Origin: a virus
Reading direction: 5' to 3' (one strand)
DNA length: 23,173 bases
Virus record (IMG/VR): IMGVR_UViG_3300029319_000537
Location: 1-23,173 of that record
Shown: piece by piece, positions 19,795 to 23,173 of the stretch
Numbering within the stretch: position 1 is the stretch's first letter
How the letters are laid out: the number at the start of each line of letters is the position of its first letter
Notes under the pieces: generated by a model
What the model was told of the DNA's origin: nothing
Database searches by the model: none
The model's input: the letters and a program-made list of their open reading frames with translations, nothing else
Translations under genes and position numbers: made by a program

Positions 19795-20144
19795 GCTACT
19801 TCTCAGAAGACGAGCTGAAGTGCCAGCACTGCGGCAAATACAAGTTTGATGAGGGCGTGCTCAAGATCCTAAATGCAATTCGCAGAGAGTTTGGGCCAAT
19901 GCCTGTTAATAGTGGATATCGCTGTGTCGATCACCCGATAGAGGCAAAAAAGCAAAAGCCGGGAGCGCATACTACCGGCAAGGCGGTCGATATTGGAGTT
20001 AGCCGTGCTGATGCCTATAAGCTGATAGAGGTTGCCTTGGCGCACGGGTGCCCAAGGATTGGTGTAAATCAGCGAGGCGAGGGTAGGTTTGTGCACTTGG
20101 ATTGGGATTATGACCGGCCATACCCAACTGTTTGGTCGTATTAG
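19791..20144 (+). CDS. Endolysin: M15-type peptidoglycan endopeptidase
   Basis: 117 aa from GTG 19791, which overlaps the previous stop (GTGA); upstream in-frame starts lie inside the holin-like gene. The protein matches the peptidase M15A family that cleaves peptidoglycan peptides. SGYRCVDHPIEA is followed by PGAHTTGKAVDIGV and RFVHLDWD. Candidate zinc ligands are His60, Asp67 and His102. A CQHCGKYKF segment near the N-terminus (Cys11, Cys14) is usual in marine phage members. No signal peptide, so release needs the adjacent holin. The end PYPTVWSY is the typical family C-terminus. Confidence 0.9.
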   Translation: MSYFSEDELKCQHCGKYKFDEGVLKILNAIRREFGPMPVNSGYRCVDHPIEAKKQKPGAHTTGKAVDIGVSRADAYKLIEVALAHGCPRIGVNQRGEGRFVHLDWDYDRPYPTVWSY

Positions 20145-20156
20145 TGAGGTGTATTT

Positions 20157-21995
20157 GTGCCGCTATCTAAGATCGCATTTGCTCCGGGTATAGACAAGGA
20201 GGGTACCCAGTACACCGCTGACTCCGGGTGGTTTGACTCAGACAAGATACGTTTCCGAAAGGGTAGGGTTGAGAGTATTGGTGGCTGGGCCAAGTATGTT
20301 GAGACTACGATAAAGGGGGTTTGCCGCTCTCTTTTTGACTGGGGTGCCGCCTCAGGTGATAAATACTTGGGCATTGGCACCAACCTAAAATTCTATATAG
20401 AGAACGGCGGGAGCATTTTTGATGTTACGCCACTCAGGCTGACAACTGCGGCAGGGGATGCCACGTTTAGCGCAAGCAATGGCTCATCTACCATCACTGT
20501 TACTGAAGCGGGCCATGGTGCCGTAGAGAATGATTTCGTTACGTTTTCTGGTGCGGTCTCTCTGGGCGGCAACATTACGGCGGCAGTGCTCAACAAAGAG
20601 CACCAAATTGTTAGTGTCACTGACGCAAACACATACACATTCACAGCAACCGCTACGGCTAACTCGTCAGACACAGGCGATGGCGGCTCGTCAACGGTTG
20701 CAAAATATCAGATAAACACCGGCACCAACTTCTATATCGACAGCACGGGCTGGGGTGTAGGAGGCTGGGGTGAGTCTGCTTGGGGGGAGGCTGTTGATAT
20801 CACAGTCACAAACCAGCTAAGACTGTTTAGTCAGGACGCTTTTGGGGATGACCTGATATTTAACGCCAGAGGTGGTGGTGTTTTCTTCTGGGACGAAAGT
20901 GGCGGCACAGGAGCGAGAGCTGTAAGCCTAGGTGATCTTGTTGGCGCATCAAACACGCCAACTGCGGCTCTCCAAGTCATGGTGTCGGACATTGACCGAC
21001 ATGTGATTTGTTTTGGTTCAAACCCTATAGGTGGCACAACGCTAGATCCGCTTTTGGTTCGGTGGTCAGATCAGGAGAATGCGGCAAACTGGACCCCAAC
21101 AGCAACAAACAGTGCCGGTGGTCAGGTGCTTTCTACGGGCACAGAGATTGTCGGGGCGGTAAAAACAAGGCAGGAAATACTGATCTTTACTGACGAAGGC
21201 ATACAGTCGATGCGATTTGTCGGGGCGCCATTTATCTACTCATTTACACCGGTGGCGGAGAATGTGAGCATGATCTCGCCAAATGCGGCGATTGCGGCGG
21301 CAGACTCGGTCTTCTTTATGGACCGAGAGGGCTTCTATGTTTATCGCGGCTCAGTTCAGAGACTACCGTGCTCTGTTCTCGATCATGTTTTTAATGGCGT
21401 CCAGTTTGACCAGAGGCACAAGATATTCGCTCTCAGTAATCCTGACGATTCAGAGGTAACGTGGTTTTACCCTGTTGGTGACCCGAGCGCAGATGTAACC
21501 AATTACGTCACGTTTAATTATCAGGAAAACAACTGGTCTATTGGCACTCTGGATCGCGGAGCGTATATACACGCACCAACAAAAGAGTACCCGATTGCGG
21601 CAAGCAATGACTTGGTCAATCTAGACACAAACTACTTGTATATACATGAGTTTGGTCATGACGCAGACGGCGAGCCCTTGAATGCATTCGTAGAGTCGGG
21701 CGGCATCGGCATAGCAGACGGCGATCAGTTTGTGCATGTTAGTCGCATTGTGCCGGACTTTACGTTCCGGGGAGCGCAAAGCAGTGCTGACATCACGATT
21801 ACGCTGAAGGGCAGGGACTTTCCGTTGTCCACGGAGACAACATTGTCAACGTCAAGCGTGTCAAACACCACAGGTCAGGCGTTTGTCAGAGCCAGAACCA
21901 GAGAGATGCTGGTCAGAGTTGAGTCTGGCGGCACCGGCTATGGCTGGACCTTGGGTGATCTCAGGTTTGATATTAGAACGGACGGAAGACGTTAA
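20157..21995 (+). CDS. P22 gp10-like tail hub / DNA stabilisation protein
   Basis: 612 aa from GTG 20157, with GAGGTG 6 nt upstream. It begins LSKIAFAPGIDKEGTQYTA, then WFDSDKIRFRKGRVESIGGW (25-44), the standard start of P22 gp10-like and podovirus nozzle proteins. A beta-rich body follows, with blocks such as VRWSDQENAANWTPT, EILIFTDEGIQSMRF and FFMDREGFYVYRG, consistent with a beta-propeller. Residues ~100-183 look like an inserted Thr/Ser/Gly-rich domain, partly explaining the length compared with P22 gp10 (about 470 aa). A GWGVGGWGESAWGEA loop (~198-211) is typical of this family in marine phages. It should form the hexameric hub under the adaptor, closing the DNA channel. Confidence 0.85.
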   Translation: MPLSKIAFAPGIDKEGTQYTADSGWFDSDKIRFRKGRVESIGGWAKYVETTIKGVCRSLFDWGAASGDKYLGIGTNLKFYIENGGSIFDVTPLRLTTAAGDATFSASNGSSTITVTEAGHGAVENDFVTFSGAVSLGGNITAAVLNKEHQIVSVTDANTYTFTATATANSSDTGDGGSSTVAKYQINTGTNFYIDSTGWGVGGWGESAWGEAVDITVTNQLRLFSQDAFGDDLIFNARGGGVFFWDESGGTGARAVSLGDLVGASNTPTAALQVMVSDIDRHVICFGSNPIGGTTLDPLLVRWSDQENAANWTPTATNSAGGQVLSTGTEIVGAVKTRQEILIFTDEGIQSMRFVGAPFIYSFTPVAENVSMISPNAAIAAADSVFFMDREGFYVYRGSVQRLPCSVLDHVFNGVQFDQRHKIFALSNPDDSEVTWFYPVGDPSADVTNYVTFNYQENNWSIGTLDRGAYIHAPTKEYPIAASNDLVNLDTNYLYIHEFGHDADGEPLNAFVESGGIGIADGDQFVHVSRIVPDFTFRGAQSSADITITLKGRDFPLSTETTLSTSSVSNTTGQAFVRARTREMLVRVESGGTGYGWTLGDLRFDIRTDGRR

Positions 21996-22189
21996 TGAGA
22001 TATACGACATTGCCTGTCGCTCGGCCTGAGTATGACAGCGAGAATGAACAGGTAACACGAAGAACCATAGAGCAAGCACTGCAAGATGTGACCACTATCG
22101 TGGAGGGCAATCGCAACAAGACAAGCAAGCCGTCTTCCCTTGCGATACGGCGCTTTCAGTTCTTGTTGATGGGGGCAAGTGGTGGCTGA
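21995..22189 (+). CDS. Small conserved phage protein next to tail hub
   Basis: 64 aa, ATG 21995 overlapping the hub stop (TAATG). It begins RYTTLPVARPEYDSENEQ, then a helical segment RRTIEQALQDVTTIVEGN, and ends LAIRRFQFLLMGASGG. The Arg/Lys-rich helix and RRFQFLLMG ending are familiar from small proteins following gp10-like genes in marine phages. Its function is unknown. The next gene starts within its last codons. Confidence 0.75.
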   Translation: MRYTTLPVARPEYDSENEQVTRRTIEQALQDVTTIVEGNRNKTSKPSSLAIRRFQFLLMGASGG

Positions 22190-22511
22190 CTCAGTCAAGG
22201 TTCTTGGTCAGCTTGACGTAAGCGCCACCACCACAACTACGCTGTACTCGGTCCCGGATCTAACGCAGACAACCTGTAGCTCACTTGTTATATGCAACAG
22301 GGGTGGATCAGCGATTACTTTTCGCGTCAGCATTCATGTGGACAATGCAGGCGCAGACAATAAGCAGTTTATTTTTTTCGATGAAGACTTAGCGGCAACC
22401 ACAACAAGAACTGTGGTGATTGGCCTGTGTTTAGGCCAGAAGGACGTGGTTAAGGTGTATTCAAGCGCGGCCAATGTCAGCTTTAATTTATTCGGTGTAG
22501 AGACGGTATAG
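22179..22511 (+). CDS. Small beta-rich virion protein
   Basis: 110 aa from GTG 22179 (GTG 22182 is an equally plausible start), with a GGGGG tract just upstream, overlapping the previous gene. The sequence VKVLGQLDVSATTTTTLYSV, LVICNRGGSAITFRVSIHVD and a C-terminal VYSSAANVSFNLFGVE matches a very common phage virion protein family, predicted as a beta-sandwich. Members occur in head, tail and fibre neighbourhoods, so the precise role is uncertain. Two nucleotides separate it from the next start. Confidence 0.75.
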   Translation: MVADSVKVLGQLDVSATTTTTLYSVPDLTQTTCSSLVICNRGGSAITFRVSIHVDNAGADNKQFIFFDEDLAATTTRTVVIGLCLGQKDVVKVYSSAANVSFNLFGVETV

Positions 22512-22513
22512 TT

Positions 22514-23173
22514 ATGAACCAATATCCAGCCAAGCCAATGATGGACCGGATGGCACAGCACGGACGCTACGGCGACTCCATGCTTGTGCACATGAACCCT
22601 GTTGAGGTTGCGGGCATCGCCGCAATGTCTCCGACTGGGCGACTAACAACCAATCCGGTTACTGGCCAGCCCGAAGCGTTCCTTCCCCTCCTCTTTGGCG
22701 GTCTCGGCAGTCTCCTCAAGCTCAGTCCGTTGATGACCGGTGCTCTGACCGGAATCGGCACTGCGGCTGTTACAGGAGACCTGAAGCGCGGCTTGATCAG
22801 CGGATTGACTGCTGGCTTTGGTGCCGCCGCTGGTGATGCGTTAAATCTTGGCGAGGTAGGGGCAGGCACGGAGCTTGGTAGCGCAATAGATGCGGCAGAT
22901 GACGCTATTCTGGATCAAGGCTTAAACATCACCTCAGAGGTGGCGGCAACGGACGCTAGTGTTTTAGCGGGTGCTACGCCAACGGCAGAACTTGCCGAGG
23001 CCACGGGCCTTTCTATTGAGCCCGGATCTACTCTTGGGTCGTTTGGCGAGGGGCTAGAGCAGTTGAGAGGGTCTATGCCAGACGCTCTCACCCAAAGACC
23101 AGATTTTCTCAAGAACGTGGCGCCGAACCTTGATCCCACCTTCACTCAGGCGATGGTCCCCGCCGTTGTGGGT
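22514..23173 (+). CDS. Large virion protein, N-terminal part (runs off the window)
   Basis: The frame is open for 220 codons from ATG 22514 to the right edge. The start holds HGRYGDSMLVHMNPVEVAGI, AAMSPTGRLTTNPVTGQPEA and FLPLLFGGLGSLLKL, a conserved opening in marine phages of large proteins encoded after the tail-hub gene. Residues ~70-120 are glycine/alanine-rich and hydrophobic (TGALTGIGTAAVTGD, SGLTAGFGAAAGDAL), suggesting membrane-active segments. Podovirus proteins in this place are commonly internal virion or ejection proteins that enter the host envelope with the DNA, so that is the likeliest role, though the C-terminal part is not visible. Confidence 0.75.
   Translation, partial: MNQYPAKPMMDRMAQHGRYGDSMLVHMNPVEVAGIAAMSPTGRLTTNPVTGQPEAFLPLLFGGLGSLLKLSPLMTGALTGIGTAAVTGDLKRGLISGLTAGFGAAAGDALNLGEVGAGTELGSAIDAADDAILDQGLNITSEVAATDASVLAGATPTAELAEATGLSIEPGSTLGSFGEGLEQLRGSMPDALTQRPDFLKNVAPNLDPTFTQAMVPAVVG

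Overview
The window looks like the late (virion and lysis) region of a tailed bacteriophage, most likely a podovirus-like phage of the kind recovered from marine metagenomes. All credible genes lie on the + strand, are tightly packed, and are mostly joined by ATGA, TGATG or TAATG stop/start overlaps. I see no integrase, plasmid, tRNA, IS or CRISPR signature. The proteins fit phage families I know from uncultured marine phage contigs: a P22-type large portal, a Mu gpT-like capsid protein, a GTA-type 3-TM holin and a P22 gp10-like tail hub. There is no tape-measure or tail-tube gene, which argues for a short tail. The host cannot be fixed from this sequence. The GTA-type holin fits Proteobacteria, and the lipoprotein with a lipobox implies a bacterial host, probably with an outer membrane.

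Layout. 1-1779: the acidic C-terminal tail of an upstream protein, an aspartyl/asparaginyl beta-hydroxylase-like Fe(II)/2-oxoglutarate enzyme, a conserved unknown protein and a small Lys/Gly-rich protein. 1782-7895: head morphogenesis, with portal, a small helical protein, a GroES-like co-chaperonin, a scaffold, two conserved structural proteins and the major capsid protein. A strong UUCG-loop terminator follows the capsid gene. After it comes a striking dyad, TGTTCCATGTGGAACA, one base away from a ParB-binding (parS) site. 7981-8896: two small virion proteins separated by a second terminator. 8896-9882: an island of five tiny, very basic, overlapping genes. 9882-13084: head-tail adaptors and small virion proteins, one with a cupredoxin-like domain.

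13087-15821: a long tail fibre and two proteins in an AT-rich, probably exchanged receptor module. 15838-17514: membrane and envelope proteins, namely a C-terminal single-TM protein, a repeat-bearing lipoprotein, an unlisted 54-aa Trp/Arg-rich ORF and a coiled-coil/TM protein. 17521-19205: two repeat-rich fibre-like proteins. 19223-20144: lysis cassette (holin, second small membrane protein, M15 endopeptidase). 20157-23173: P22 gp10-like tail hub, two small virion proteins, and the start of a large virion protein that runs off the window.

How it fits together: scaffold, portal and capsid protein build the procapsid, with a phage co-chaperonin probably adapting host GroEL for folding. Adaptors and the gp10-like hub close the head, and the fibres recognise the host. 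The lysis genes sit inside the tail block. The most unusual signals are: the parS-like dyad; capsid and small basic proteins that share N-terminal peptides encoded by different synonymous codons; exact 22-residue x 8 and 11-residue x 5 protein repeats; a cupredoxin domain in a virion protein; and the AspH-like enzyme in the head operon. Functions given are homology recognised by eye; no search was run.
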